DNA of 64,000 bases from Leifsonia virtsii (GCF_030433675.1 NZ_JAROCB010000001.1:62001-126000), one strand, 5' to 3'; counted from the stretch's first letter, positions 44,237-53,287 are shown. The notes: generated by a model from the letters alone, not told the origin. Numbers and translations are program-made.

Positions 44237-44283
44237 GATCCGGCCGGTGCCCGGGATCCCCCGACGCGGGCGCCGGCCGGATC
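44237..44283. terminator. Hairpin downstream of the VOC gene
   Basis: Arms 44237-44253 (GATCCGGCCGGTGCCCG) and 44267-44283 pair at 16 of 17 positions around a 13-nt loop. It ends 6 bp before the -10 hexamer of the ychJ-like gene. Confidence 0.75.
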
Positions 44284-44301
44284 TTCACGTAGGCTCGGCG
44301 G

Positions 44302-44679
44302 GTGACCTCCCGGTGCCCCTGCCTCAGCGGCGAGACGTACGACGCGTGCTGCGGTCCACTGCACCGCGGCGAGCCGGCCCCGACCGCGGAACGCCTGATG
44401 CGCTCCCGCTTCTCGGCGTTCGCGCTCGGCGACGCGGGTTACCTGCTGCGCAGCTGGCATCCGTCCACCCGGCCGTCCGCGCTGGAACTCGACCCGGGCC
44501 TCGTCTGGTACCGGCTCGACATCGAGCGCACCGAGCGCGGCGGCCCCTTCGACCAGGACGGCGTCGTCGGCTTCACGGCGTACTACAAGGGGGCGGAGCG
44601 GGGCAGCCTGCGCGAGGTGTCCCGGTTCGTGCGCGAGAGGCGCGACTGGTTCTACGTCGACGCACTGGCGGCGCCGTGA
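44302..44679 (+). CDS. YchJ-family protein (SEC-C motif)
   Basis: A 125-aa UPF0225/YchJ protein. N-terminal zinc-binding SEC-C-like motif CPCLSGETYDACCGPLHRGE (Cys at residues 5, 7, 16, 17), then LMRSRFSAFALGD and the cystatin-like YchJ core (DQDGVVGFTAYYKG, VSRFVRERRDWFYVD). Proposed roles elsewhere are indirect; function unknown. GTG follows TAGGCT (44290-44295) by 6 nt, predicted leaderless. Convergent with the Ig-repeat gene, with 13 bp between stops. Confidence 0.9.
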   Translation: MTSRCPCLSGETYDACCGPLHRGEPAPTAERLMRSRFSAFALGDAGYLLRSWHPSTRPSALELDPGLVWYRLDIERTERGGPFDQDGVVGFTAYYKGAERGSLREVSRFVRERRDWFYVDALAAP

Positions 44680-44692
44680 CCGGGCCGGTTCG

Positions 44693-46948
44693 CTAGCGCA
44701 GGGTGCGGTCGATCGCGGGGGCGACGTAGCGCTCCCACAGCCAGAACGCCACACTGGCGGCGGCGAACCCGGCGGCCACGCCGACGATGACGACGACGCC
44801 GACCCCGCGCTCGACGAGGGATGCCACGGGCAGCAGCAGCGCGAACAGCACCGTGTAGACGACGAGGCTGAGCCCGCCCCACAGCCACCGCGACCACTGG
44901 GCGACGGCCCGCCCGGCCAGGCCGCCGACCGGCAGCAGCAGGACCGCGGCGGAGCCGATGCCGACGAGGGCGAGCGCGTTGACGAGCTCCACCAGCAGGG
45001 CGCTGAACCATCCGGTCGGGGTGGGCAGGAGGCCGACGGCGAGCCAGGCGAGCACACCGAGCGCCGCCACCGCCGAGATCTGCACGGCCGCGACCCGCCC
45101 GCGCCGGACCCGGCCGGCGTGCGGGCCGACCGTCACGGCGAGGACGACGGCGAAGAGCAGGGCAGGGGTGAGGCCGAGCAGGCGCGAGCCGACCGCGGCG
45201 ACCGCCACGACCGCCAGCAGTCCGGGCCGGACGGTCAGGTGCGGGGCGGGAAGCCGCAGGTGGGTGGCGAGGCCGCGGCCGGCGAGCACCCACACGGCGT
45301 TGACGGCGGCGACGGCGATGGCGACCGCGAGCAGCACCCGCAGGTACGCGCCGGGGTCCGGCAGCGGGGTGGAGAAGGTGACCAGCACGGCAGTGGCGGC
45401 CAGGGTGACCGGCGCGAGCCATCGGGCCTGGCCGGCGGCGGTGCGCCCGCGGGTGGATTCGGCCCCGGCCGCCCCCGCGGCCGTCGCGGCCGGCCCGGTG
45501 CGGGCGCCGCCGCGGTCACGCCCGAACAGTGCGGAGGCGTCGGAGACGTCCGTGCGCGGCCGGTTACGGCCGAACAGGGACGAGCGCGGCCGCGACTCGC
45601 GCTGCGCGCGACCCCGAGCGAGGGCCGCCGTCAGCAGCCGCGCGGGCAGCACCAGCAGCAGGAGCGCGGCGACGGCGAGGCCGGCGGAGCGCATCCATCC
45701 GGGCAGCGACGCCGCGGTGACGACCGGCGCGGAGGCCGTGGTGAACGGGGTCGCGACCCAGCCCCGGGTGTCGGGATGCAGCGGACCGCTGGGCGGTGCC
45801 GCTCCGGGCGCTGCGGGGGCCGGTACGGTCGGCGTGGGCGTCGGGCTCGGGGTCTGGCTGGGGGCGGGGGTCGCGGCCGCGATGACGCTCACGGGGACGG
45901 TGTTGCTTCCGGCGCTGACGTTGCCCGCGGCGTCGCGCTGCAGCGCGGAGAGCTGGTAGTCGCCCTGCGGGAGCGTTCCCGCGCAGTTCCAGGCGGTGCC
46001 CGCCACGTCGGCGGTGCAGACGACGGTGGTGCCCTGGTCGTTGGTGGCGTACAGCGTGACGTGGGCGCCGTTCTCGCCGCCGCCGCCGAAGGCCGCGGGC
46101 CGGCCGGCCGTGACCCGGGTCGCCGCCTTGGGGGTGGTGATGCTGGGCGCTCCGGGGGCGGTGCGGTCGACGTCGATCGTGATGCGCGCGCTCGTGCCGG
46201 AGCGCTGCGAGGAGAACGGGGCCACCTGCGTTGCGGTGACCGTGTGACGGCCGTCCGGGAGGTCGCCGGTGAGCACGCAGCCCCAGCTTCCGTTGCCGTC
46301 GGCGGGGAAGGTGCAGCTGGCGCCGTTGTCCGCGGTCGCGGTGACGGTCGCATTCGGGTAGCCGGTGCCGCGCACGCCTCCGCCGGTCGCGACGACGCCG
46401 TCGCCGGCGATGACGGGAGGGTGGAGCACTTTCACGCGGCCGCTGTCGGAGCTGTCGGTGGAAGCGGACTCGGCACGGACGGCCACGCCGTCGCCGTCGG
46501 GCAGCGACGCGAGTGCGCATGACCAGCGCTCCGAGTCGTCCACGGTGGCCTGGCAGGTCTCGGCCGCGCCGGGCGACGACCCGGCGGTGGCCGTGATCCG
46601 GTCTCCGGGCGTGCCGGAGCCCGAGACGGTGAGGGGGAAGGAGGTGACCAGCCCGCCCGGGAGGGTGTCCAGCGTGACGGGGGTGGGCGTCGGAGTGGCG
46701 GTCGGCGTGTCCGACGGGGTCGAGCTGTCGTTCGGTGCAGAGGGTGCTGCGGATACTGCGGCTGCTTCGGCGGTGCGGCCGGCGTGCGGGCCGGGCGGTG
46801 CGCTCGCGGAGGCGGGCGGGGCGTCCCCGATGAGGCCGATGGCGCTGAGCAGCAGGGAGGCGACGGTGGCGGCGATCGCGAACGACACCAGCCCGATCGA
46901 CCCCCGTGGCCGGGCTGGTGGTGAAACGTCGCTCAGATATCCCCGCAT
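44693..46948 (-). CDS. Surface-exposed Ig-like repeat protein with multi-helix membrane domain
   Basis: A 751-aa protein with unusual architecture. A signal anchor (about residues 18-40) is followed by a Ser/Thr/Pro linker, three or four Ig-like modules of 80-90 residues (each with a Trp/Cys pair such as SERWSCAL, GSWGCVL, AWNCAG and a GTGYPNATVTATADNG-type strand set, residues about 90-355), and a second Pro/Thr linker. The last 350 residues hold one TM plus about eight more hydrophobic segments. This suggests an exported stalk anchored by a polytopic domain. No family name applies to the membrane part. It is divergent from the tetR-MFS operon, with its own TTGACC promoter. Confidence 0.75.
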   Translation of the reverse strand: MRGYLSDVSPPARPRGSIGLVSFAIAATVASLLLSAIGLIGDAPPASASAPPGPHAGRTAEAAAVSAAPSAPNDSSTPSDTPTATPTPTPVTLDTLPGGLVTSFPLTVSGSGTPGDRITATAGSSPGAAETCQATVDDSERWSCALASLPDGDGVAVRAESASTDSSDSGRVKVLHPPVIAGDGVVATGGGVRGTGYPNATVTATADNGASCTFPADGNGSWGCVLTGDLPDGRHTVTATQVAPFSSQRSGTSARITIDVDRTAPGAPSITTPKAATRVTAGRPAAFGGGGENGAHVTLYATNDQGTTVVCTADVAGTAWNCAGTLPQGDYQLSALQRDAAGNVSAGSNTVPVSVIAAATPAPSQTPSPTPTPTVPAPAAPGAAPPSGPLHPDTRGWVATPFTTASAPVVTAASLPGWMRSAGLAVAALLLLVLPARLLTAALARGRAQRESRPRSSLFGRNRPRTDVSDASALFGRDRGGARTGPAATAAGAAGAESTRGRTAAGQARWLAPVTLAATAVLVTFSTPLPDPGAYLRVLLAVAIAVAAVNAVWVLAGRGLATHLRLPAPHLTVRPGLLAVVAVAAVGSRLLGLTPALLFAVVLAVTVGPHAGRVRRGRVAAVQISAVAALGVLAWLAVGLLPTPTGWFSALLVELVNALALVGIGSAAVLLLPVGGLAGRAVAQWSRWLWGGLSLVVYTVLFALLLPVASLVERGVGVVVIVGVAAGFAAASVAFWLWERYVAPAIDRTLR

Positions 46949-46998
46949 TCCACCCCATTCCAGGGGTCAGCGGTACCGCGTGTCAAACGAAACGCCGG

Positions 46999-47027
46999 TA
47001 TTTACGGCATACTGTGATCTGGGTCAA
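46999..47027 (-). promoter_or_regulatory. Promoter of the Ig-repeat gene, with a candidate operator
   Basis: Minus strand: TTGACC (47022-47027), 17-bp spacer, TAAATA (46999-47004), about 45 bp of leader. The imperfect palindrome GTAT-N7-ATAC within 46998-47012 covers the -10 and also lies upstream of the divergent tetR start, so the TetR protein may control both directions. Confidence 0.5.
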
Positions 47028-47079
47028 CTGTCCCACTTTCGCTGCGCGACGAGGCGCGGCCGGAGAACCAGGAGTCCGG

Positions 47080-47748
47080 ATGACGCGCATCCCGGTCGCA
47101 GACCGCCGCACCGCGCTGGTGCAGGCGGCCCTCCGCGTGGTCGCCCGGGACGGCGTGGCCGCCGCCACGACCCGCCGCATCGTGTCCGAGGCGGGGATGC
47201 CGCTGGCGAGCTTCCACTACGTCTTCGACTCGCGGGACGAGCTGATGGCAGAGCTGGTCGAGGCCGCCGTGGCGGGGGAGCAGCGGGATCTGGCGCCTGC
47301 CCTGGCCGGCGACGCGCGAGACATCGGGATGCGGGACGCCATCCGCGCCGGTCTTCAGCACTACTTCGACGGCGTCCGCGCCGACCCCGGGCGCGAGAAG
47401 GCGATGATGGAGCTCACCCAGTGGGCGCTGCGCGAGCCCGGCTTCGAGCCGCTCGCCCGCCGCCAGTACGCGCGCTACCACGAGGTGGCCGCGCAGGCGG
47501 CCCGCGACGCCGCCCGTCTCACCGGCTGCGAATGGCTGCGGCCGGTCGACGAGGTCGCGCGCATCCTCGTCTCCTTCACCGACGGCCTCACCCTCGGCTG
47601 GCTCGTCACCCGCGACGACGCCGCTGCGGCCGCCAGCATGGACGTCGCGGCCGACGCGCTCGCCGCCCTCGCCACGCCCACCCCGACCGCCCACCCCCGC
47701 CCCATCTCCCGCTCCTCCGCCCACACCCCCGAGGCAGGTGCCCGATGA
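47080..47748 (+). CDS. TetR-family regulator, first gene of a four-gene operon
   Basis: A 222-aa TetR protein: helix-turn-helix ALVQAALRVVARDGVAAATTRRIVSEAGMPLASFHYVFDSRDELMAEL (residues about 10-58, in parts), then a helical ligand domain with GLQHYFDGVRADPGREKAMMELTQWALREP, a pattern common in TetR proteins with a C-terminal WHG-type domain. ATG follows CAGGAG. Its TGA overlaps the MFS ATG (ATGA), so it is co-translated with the transporter and two enzymes it probably controls. Confidence 0.9.
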   Translation: MTRIPVADRRTALVQAALRVVARDGVAAATTRRIVSEAGMPLASFHYVFDSRDELMAELVEAAVAGEQRDLAPALAGDARDIGMRDAIRAGLQHYFDGVRADPGREKAMMELTQWALREPGFEPLARRQYARYHEVAAQAARDAARLTGCEWLRPVDEVARILVSFTDGLTLGWLVTRDDAAAAASMDVAADALAALATPTPTAHPRPISRSSAHTPEAGAR

Positions 47749-49001
47749 CGTCCACGTCCACGCCGGCGGTCTTCGCCGAACCCGTCCGCCGCGTCCCCGG
47801 ACGGTGGATCGCCGCGTTCGCCGTCGCCTGGCTGGGGGTGTGGATGGCGCAGCTCGCGCCCATCCAGAAGCTCCTGCCCGACCAGGTGCAGGCCGAGCTG
47901 CACACCACGTACTGGGTCGACAACGTGATCGCGTTCGGCGTCATCTCCGGCATCTCGGGGGTCTGCGCGATCATCGCCTACCCGCTGACCGGCGCCCTCT
48001 CCGATCGCACGACCAGCCGCTTCGGCCGGCGTCGCCCGTGGATCGCCGCGGGCACCGTCGTCTTCGCCATCTCCCTCGTGCTGCTCGGCCTGCAGACCAG
48101 CGTGGTCGGGATGGGCGTGTTCTGGTCGCTCGCGCTCACCGGCTTCTGCATCCTCACCGCCGCCCTCACCGCAACGATCAGCGACCAGGTGCCGGTGGAC
48201 CAGCGCGGCTACGTCAGCGGGTGGATCAGCGCCCCGCAGGCGATCGGCATCATCCTCGGCGTCGCCCTCGTCACCTACGTCTTCGCGGGCGCGCTGCTCG
48301 GCTACACCGCGATGGCCGTGCTCCTGGTGCTGCTGGTGCTGCCGTTCCTGTTCCTGCCCGACGCCGTGCTGCCGCGCGAGCTGCGGGAGCGGATGTCGTG
48401 GCGCGGCGTCGTCGAGGGGCTCTGGATCAGCCCCCGCCGCCACCCGGACTTCGGCTGGACGCTGCTCAGCCGCGTGCTCGTCAACTTCGGGAACGCGTTC
48501 GGCACGTCGCTGCTGCTGTACTTCCTGGAGTTCGGGCTGCGCGACCCGAACGCCGACGACGACCTGCTCATCCTGATCCTCGTCTACATGGTGTTCGTCA
48601 TCGTGGCGTCTCTGGTGCTCGGGAGGCTGTCCGACCGGCTCGGCCGCCGCAAGGCGTTCGTCTTCGCCTCCTCCGCGGTGCAGGGCGTCGCCGCGCTGCT
48701 GCTGGCGTTCGTGCCGCAGCTGTCCGTCGCGGTCGTCGCGGCGGCGCTGCTCGGCCTCGGCTACGGCTGCTTCCTCTCAGTGGATCAGGCGCTCGCCACC
48801 CAGGTGCTGCCCGACCCGGAGAACCGCGGGAAGGACCTCGGCATCATGAACATCGCCCTGGCGGTCCCGCAGGCGGTCGCTCCGCTGTTCGGCGCGATGA
48901 TCGTCGCCGCGCTCGGCGGGTTCGCCGGGCTGTTCGTCCTCTCCGCCCTGTTCGCGTTCGCGGGTGCTCTCGCGGTCGCCCGAGTGAAAGCGGTGCGCTA
49001 G
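47745..49001 (+). CDS. MFS transporter (GPH/sugar-cation symporter-like)
   Basis: A 418-aa membrane transporter with about 12 helices. The loop 2-3 motif GALSDRTTSRFGRRRPWIAAG is the signature found in sugar-cation symporters of the GPH/SUC type, and LGRLSDRLGRRKAFVF is its repeat in the second half. No binding-site residue gives the substrate. ATG overlaps the tetR stop and its TAG overlaps the next GTG by one base. Context with a sugar-lactone oxidase suggests a sugar acid, lactone or polyol as substrate, which is inference. Confidence 0.9.
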   Translation: MTSTSTPAVFAEPVRRVPGRWIAAFAVAWLGVWMAQLAPIQKLLPDQVQAELHTTYWVDNVIAFGVISGISGVCAIIAYPLTGALSDRTTSRFGRRRPWIAAGTVVFAISLVLLGLQTSVVGMGVFWSLALTGFCILTAALTATISDQVPVDQRGYVSGWISAPQAIGIILGVALVTYVFAGALLGYTAMAVLLVLLVLPFLFLPDAVLPRELRERMSWRGVVEGLWISPRRHPDFGWTLLSRVLVNFGNAFGTSLLLYFLEFGLRDPNADDDLLILILVYMVFVIVASLVLGRLSDRLGRRKAFVFASSAVQGVAALLLAFVPQLSVAVVAAALLGLGYGCFLSVDQALATQVLPDPENRGKDLGIMNIALAVPQAVAPLFGAMIVAALGGFAGLFVLSALFAFAGALAVARVKAVR

Positions 49002-50275
49002 TGACCGATCTCGACCTGTCCACGCCTCCCGTCGCCGCCGAGCGCACCTGGCGGGCGCCCGACGTGTTCTGGCCGTCGCTGTCCGCCGCGACCGCCCGGC
49101 TCGACCCGCCGCTCGGCGTGCTGCACCTGCCGGCGCTGCGGCACAACGCGCACGACATGCTGCGTCGGGCGGGAGGCAAGCCGATCCGGGTGGCGTCGAA
49201 GTCGGTGCGCGTCCGGTCGGTGCTGGATGCGGTGCTTGCGCTGCCGGGGTACGCCGGGGTGCTCGCCTACACGCTGCCCGAGGCGCTGTGGCTCGCCGAG
49301 GGCGACGCCGAGCACCCTCCGATCGGGGACGTCGTGGTCGGCTACCCGACGGCGGACCGTGCCGCCATCGCGCGGCTCGCGCGCTCGCCGGAGCTCGCCG
49401 CCCGCGTGACCCTGATGGTGGACTCGCTCGCGCACCTCGATCTGATCGACGCGGTCGTGCCGCCGGGGCAGCGGGAGACGGTCCGGCTGTGCCTGGAACT
49501 CGACTCGTCGTGGCTCGCGCCTGTGCTCGGCCACGTCGGCGTGTACCGGTCGCCCATCCACTCGGTCGCCTCGGCGCGCGAGCTCGCGGAGGCGATCGCG
49601 AAGCGTCCCGGTTTCGCCCTGGTGGGCATGATGGGCTACGAGGCGCAGATCGCCGGGCAGGGCGACAACCCGCCCGGCAAGCCCGCGTGGGGCGCGACGC
49701 TGCGCTGGATGCAGAAGAACTCCCGCGACGAGCTGCTCTCCCGGCGCGGCGAGGCGGTCGCGGCGGTCCGTCGCGTCGCCGACCTGGAGTTCGTCAACGG
49801 CGGCGGCACCGGCTCGCTCGAGTTCACCTCGTCCGACCCGTCGGTGACCGAGATCGCCGCGGGCAGCGGGCTCTTCGGCGGGCACCTGTTCGACACCTAC
49901 CGGGCGTTCCATCCCGCTCCCGCCGCCTCGTTCGCCCTGTCGGTGGTGCGGCGGCCCAACCCCGAGACCGCGACGCTGCTCGGCGGCGGCTGGATCGCAT
50001 CCGGCCCGCCCGGACCGGACCGCATGCCGTCCCTCGAATGGCCGACCGGCCTCTCGATGGTCGGGCGCGAGATGGCCGGCGAGGTGCAGACGCCGGTCAC
50101 CGGGGCCGCGGCGAGCGTCCTCCGGATCGGCGATCGCGTCTGGCTGCGGCACACCAAGTCGGGGGAGCTGAGCGAGCACCTCGATGGCTTCCACCTGGTC
50201 GACACGGTGGACGGGCGCGCCCGTGTCGTCGGGGAGGTCGCCACCTACCGCGGCGACGGGAGGGTGTTCCTGTGA
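49001..50275 (+). CDS. PLP-dependent alanine racemase-like / amino acid deaminase-aldolase family protein
   Basis: A 424-aa fold-type III PLP enzyme related to D-threonine aldolase and alanine racemase. The PLP lysine lies in IRVASKSVRVRSVL near residue 65; the barrel continues with VMVDSLAHLDLIDAV-type strands (VTLMVDSLAHL), CLELDSSWLAP, VGMMGYEAQIAGQGD and FVNGGGTGSLE (phosphate-binding glycines). The C-terminal beta domain follows (LRIGDRVWLRHTKSGELSEHLDGF). Reaction is unknown; a D-amino acid or beta-hydroxy amino acid is a reasonable guess. GTG starts at the last base of the MFS stop codon; the stop overlaps the oxidase GTG (GTGA). Confidence 0.85.
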   Translation: MTDLDLSTPPVAAERTWRAPDVFWPSLSAATARLDPPLGVLHLPALRHNAHDMLRRAGGKPIRVASKSVRVRSVLDAVLALPGYAGVLAYTLPEALWLAEGDAEHPPIGDVVVGYPTADRAAIARLARSPELAARVTLMVDSLAHLDLIDAVVPPGQRETVRLCLELDSSWLAPVLGHVGVYRSPIHSVASARELAEAIAKRPGFALVGMMGYEAQIAGQGDNPPGKPAWGATLRWMQKNSRDELLSRRGEAVAAVRRVADLEFVNGGGTGSLEFTSSDPSVTEIAAGSGLFGGHLFDTYRAFHPAPAASFALSVVRRPNPETATLLGGGWIASGPPGPDRMPSLEWPTGLSMVGREMAGEVQTPVTGAAASVLRIGDRVWLRHTKSGELSEHLDGFHLVDTVDGRARVVGEVATYRGDGRVFL

Positions 50276-51585
50276 CGGCGGCCGGGGGGCTGTGGCGCAA
50301 CTGGGGCCGGACCGAGGCCGTGCGGCCGCAGCGGGTCGAGCGTCCCGCGTCCGCGGAGGCGGTGCAGCGTGCGGTGCAGGCGGCGGCGTCGAAGGGGATG
50401 CGGATCAAGGCGGTCGGCGCCGGGCACAGCTTCACCGGCATCGCGGTCGCCCCCGGCGTCCAGCTCGACCTGGAGGACCTGTCGGGCCTCCTCGACGTCG
50501 ACCTGGAGCGCGGACGCGTCACCCTCGCCGCCGGCACCCACCTCCACCAGCTGCCGCGGCTGCTCCGCCCGCACGGGCTGGCGCTGGAGAACATGGGCGA
50601 CATCGACCGGCAGACGATCGCCGGGGCGACCTCCAGCGGCACCCACGGCACCGGCGGCTCGTTCGGCGGCCTCGCCACGCAGATCGTCGGCCTCACCCTG
50701 GTCACCGGGACCGGGGAGCTGCTGCACATCGACGAGACCGAGAACGCCGAGCTGCTGCCCGCGGCCCGGCTCGGGCTCGGCGCGCTCGGTGTGATCGTGG
50801 ATGTCACCCTCCAGTGCGTCCCGGCCTACCTGCTGCAGGCGGTCGAGCGTCCGGAGCCGCTCCAGGACGCGCTCGACGGGTATCTCGAGCGCTCGACGCG
50901 CGAGGACCACTTCGAGTTCTACTGGTTCCCGCACACCGAGACCGCGCTGACGAAGACCAACACCCGCCTGCCGCTGACCGCCGACCGCAAGCCGCTGTCG
51001 CGGGCCGGGCGCTGGGTCGACGACGAACTGCTCGCCAACGGCGTCTACCGCGGGGTCTGCGCCCTCGGCACGGTCGCGCCCGCCGTCATCCCGCCGTTCA
51101 GCCGGCTCGCGCAGCGGATGACCGGCAACCGGGACTTCACCGACGTCTCCCCGGCGGTGTTCGTCACCAACCGGACGGTGCGCTTCACGGAGCAGGAGTA
51201 CGCGCTGCCGCGCGAGGCGGTGCCGGGCGCGCTCGCCGAGGTGAAGGCGCTGATCGAGCGCCGCGGCTGGCGCATCTCGTTCCCGATCGAGGTGCGGAGC
51301 GCGGCGGCCGACGACATCTGGCTGTCGACGGCGTACGGCCGGGAGAGCGGCTACATCGCGGTGCACCGGTACTACCGGGAGGACCAGCGCGAGTACTTCT
51401 CGGCCGTCGAGGAGATCATGGTCGCGCACGAGGGGCGCCCGCACTGGGGCAAGCTGCACACCCGCGACGCGGATGTGCTGCGTGCCCTGTACCCCCGCTT
51501 CGACGACTTCCTCGCCGTCCGAGACCGCCTGGACCCGGACCGCCGCTTCGAGAACGCCTACCTCCGCCGCGTCCTCGGCCCCTGA
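50272..51585 (+). CDS. D-arabinono-1,4-lactone oxidase-type FAD oxidoreductase
   Basis: A 437-aa vanillyl-alcohol-oxidase-superfamily flavoenzyme. The PCMH-type FAD domain has IKAVGAGHSFTGIAV (residues about 42-56), MGDIDRQTIAGATSSGTHGTG and LGALGVIVDVTLQ; the substrate domain has HFEFYWFPHTE, and the C-terminus carries PHWGKLHTRD and RFENAYLRRVL, typical of aldonolactone and alditol oxidases. The exact sugar is not predictable; alditol oxidase or gulonolactone-type activities are possible. GTG overlaps the PLP-enzyme stop. Last gene of a tightly coupled four-gene operon. Confidence 0.9.
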   Translation: MTAAGGLWRNWGRTEAVRPQRVERPASAEAVQRAVQAAASKGMRIKAVGAGHSFTGIAVAPGVQLDLEDLSGLLDVDLERGRVTLAAGTHLHQLPRLLRPHGLALENMGDIDRQTIAGATSSGTHGTGGSFGGLATQIVGLTLVTGTGELLHIDETENAELLPAARLGLGALGVIVDVTLQCVPAYLLQAVERPEPLQDALDGYLERSTREDHFEFYWFPHTETALTKTNTRLPLTADRKPLSRAGRWVDDELLANGVYRGVCALGTVAPAVIPPFSRLAQRMTGNRDFTDVSPAVFVTNRTVRFTEQEYALPREAVPGALAEVKALIERRGWRISFPIEVRSAAADDIWLSTAYGRESGYIAVHRYYREDQREYFSAVEEIMVAHEGRPHWGKLHTRDADVLRALYPRFDDFLAVRDRLDPDRRFENAYLRRVLGP

Positions 51586-51657
51586 CCCCGTCGAGTTGCA
51601 CGTCGTGGTCGCTATTCGCCTCGAATAGCCGGCACGACGTGCAACTCGGTGGGGTTA
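51583..51657. terminator. Long hairpin between convergent oxidase and htpX
   Basis: Nearly continuous stem: GAGTTGCACGTCGTG and GCTATTCG (51593-51618) pair with CGAATAGC and CACGACGTGCAACTC (51622-51647), with a 3-nt bulge on each side; outer CCCC/GGGG also pair. Each end includes the flanking gene's stop codon (TGA at 51583-51585; TAA of htpX at 51655-51657). Confidence 0.8.
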
Positions 51658-52539
51658 GAAGGAGCCGCCCATCTCGTGGAGGCGCTCGACGCGCTGCGGG
51701 ATCGGAGGGTGGGTGGAGAAGAGGCGCGCCATGAGGCCGGGCTTCAGCGGGTCGTTGATCCACAGGTGCGCCATGGAGGAGTTCTGCTTCTGCATCGGGC
51801 GGCCGTACGCCTCCAGCTTCTCCAGCGCGCCGGCGAGCGCGTCCGGGTGGCGGGTGGTCATCGCGCCGGTCGCGTCGGCGAGGTACTCCCGCTGGCGGGA
51901 CACGGCCAGCTGCACCAGCGTCGCCACCAGCGGGGCGACGATCGCGGCGATCAGGCCGAACACCAGCACCACCGGGTTGCCGCCGTTGTTGTTGTTATTG
52001 CGGTTGCCGCCGAAGAACGCCATCCGCAGGAAGATGTCGGCGATGAAGCCGATGGCGACCGTGAGACCGAAGACGATCATCCCGAGCCGGATGTCGTAGT
52101 TGCGCACGTGCCCGAGCTCGTGCGCCATGACACCCTCGAGCTCGGCGTCCGTCATGATGTCGAGCAGGCCGGTCGTAGCCGCGACCGACGCGTGCTGCGG
52201 GTCGCGGCCTGTGGCGAAGGCGTTCGGCGCGGGGTCGTTGACGATGTAGACCGCGGGCATGGGCGTCCCGGTCGTGATCGAGAGGTTCTCCACGATGTTC
52301 CAGAGCCGGGGGTTGTCGGCCCGCTGGATGGGGATGGCCCCCGACATGCTCAGCGCCTGGCTGCTGGCCAGGTAGTACTGGAACAGGGCGTAGAGCACCG
52401 CCCCGATCAGCACCACGACGAGGATCGTGTAGCTGTTGTAGATGTACGCCGCCAGCCATCCGAGCGCACCGATGAGCACGAGGAACAGCAGGATGATGAA
52501 GACGGTGTTGCGCTTGTTCCTGGCGATCGCCCGATACAT
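51655..52539 (-). CDS. htpX: HtpX-family membrane zinc metalloprotease (M48)
   Basis: Membrane quality-control protease. The 294-aa protein has two N-terminal TM helices (VFIILLFLVLIGALGWLAAYI and TILVVVLIGAVLYALFQYYLA), the zinc motif HELGH (MAHELGHVRNYD near residue 136), a third glutamate in SRQREYLADATGA near 216, and two central TM segments separated by an Asn-rich loop (GGNRNNNNNGG). The C-terminus carries FSTHPPIPQRVERL. It follows lemA by 7 bp; htpX-lemA pairing is common. The start lacks a clear ribosome site and may depend on coupling to lemA. Confidence 0.95.
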   Translation of the reverse strand: MYRAIARNKRNTVFIILLFLVLIGALGWLAAYIYNSYTILVVVLIGAVLYALFQYYLASSQALSMSGAIPIQRADNPRLWNIVENLSITTGTPMPAVYIVNDPAPNAFATGRDPQHASVAATTGLLDIMTDAELEGVMAHELGHVRNYDIRLGMIVFGLTVAIGFIADIFLRMAFFGGNRNNNNNGGNPVVLVFGLIAAIVAPLVATLVQLAVSRQREYLADATGAMTTRHPDALAGALEKLEAYGRPMQKQNSSMAHLWINDPLKPGLMARLFSTHPPIPQRVERLHEMGGSF

Positions 52540-52546
52540 CGAGACC

Positions 52547-53113
52547 CTAGAACTGGACGCGCGGGGGCTCGGCGATCGCGGCGAGGTTGTCGACCTCGAA
52601 GAACTCGCGCTCGGTGAAGCCCAGCCGGCGGGCGAACAGGTTGTTCGGGAACACCTTGATCTTGGTGTTGAACTCCCGGACGCCGCCGTTGTAGAAACGG
52701 CGGCTGGCCTGGATCTTGTCCTCCGTGTCGACCAGGTCGGCCTGCAACCGGAGGAAGTTCTGGCTCGCCTGCAGCTGCGGGTACGCCTCCGCCACCGCGA
52801 AGATGCTCTTCAGCGCGGTCTGCATGTGCCCCTCGGCCACGGACGCCTCACCCGGTGTCTGCGCCGACAGCGTCTCCGCCCGCGCCTTGGTCACGGACTC
52901 GAAGACGCCCTTCTCGTGAGCCGCGTAGCCCTTCACCGTCTCGATGAGGTTCGGGATGAGGTCGGCACGGCGCTTCAGCTGGACCGTGATGTCGCTCCAC
53001 GCCTCGTCGACGCGCACCTTCAGCGTGACGAGGGAGTTGTAGGTGGCCCACAGGTAGATCCCGATGATCGCCACGATCACGACGACGATGATGACCGGAA
53101 TGAGCCATTCCAT
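52547..53113 (-). CDS. lemA: LemA family protein
   Basis: A 188-aa membrane-anchored coiled-coil protein. One N-terminal TM helix (WLIPVIIVVVIVAIIGIYLWATYN, in parts) is followed by the LemA core: YNSLVTLKVRVDEAWSDI, VQLKRRADLIPNLIETVKGYA, and FYNGGVREFNTKIKVFPNNLFA, ending GFTEREFFEVDN. Function is uncertain; it is often linked to HtpX or envelope stress. The ATG with AAGGAG 9-10 nt upstream is used; TAGGAT at 53168-53173 on this strand is a -10 giving about a 50-nt leader. Confidence 0.94.
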   Translation of the reverse strand: MEWLIPVIIVVVIVAIIGIYLWATYNSLVTLKVRVDEAWSDITVQLKRRADLIPNLIETVKGYAAHEKGVFESVTKARAETLSAQTPGEASVAEGHMQTALKSIFAVAEAYPQLQASQNFLRLQADLVDTEDKIQASRRFYNGGVREFNTKIKVFPNNLFARRLGFTEREFFEVDNLAAIAEPPRVQF

Positions 53114-53287
53114 GGTGGTAGAACTCCTTGAGTGACGGGCGACGGGCGGCTGTGCTGCGCTTCCCACATCCTAGCTTTCGCGGACCGGGCGCTCACCGCG
53201 TTCCCATCACACTCGAAGCAACCGCCTCGGTGCCGGACAGCCGGGGAGAGGGCACGGCTGCGCGTCCTGACGGGGGTCCGTCGCCTC

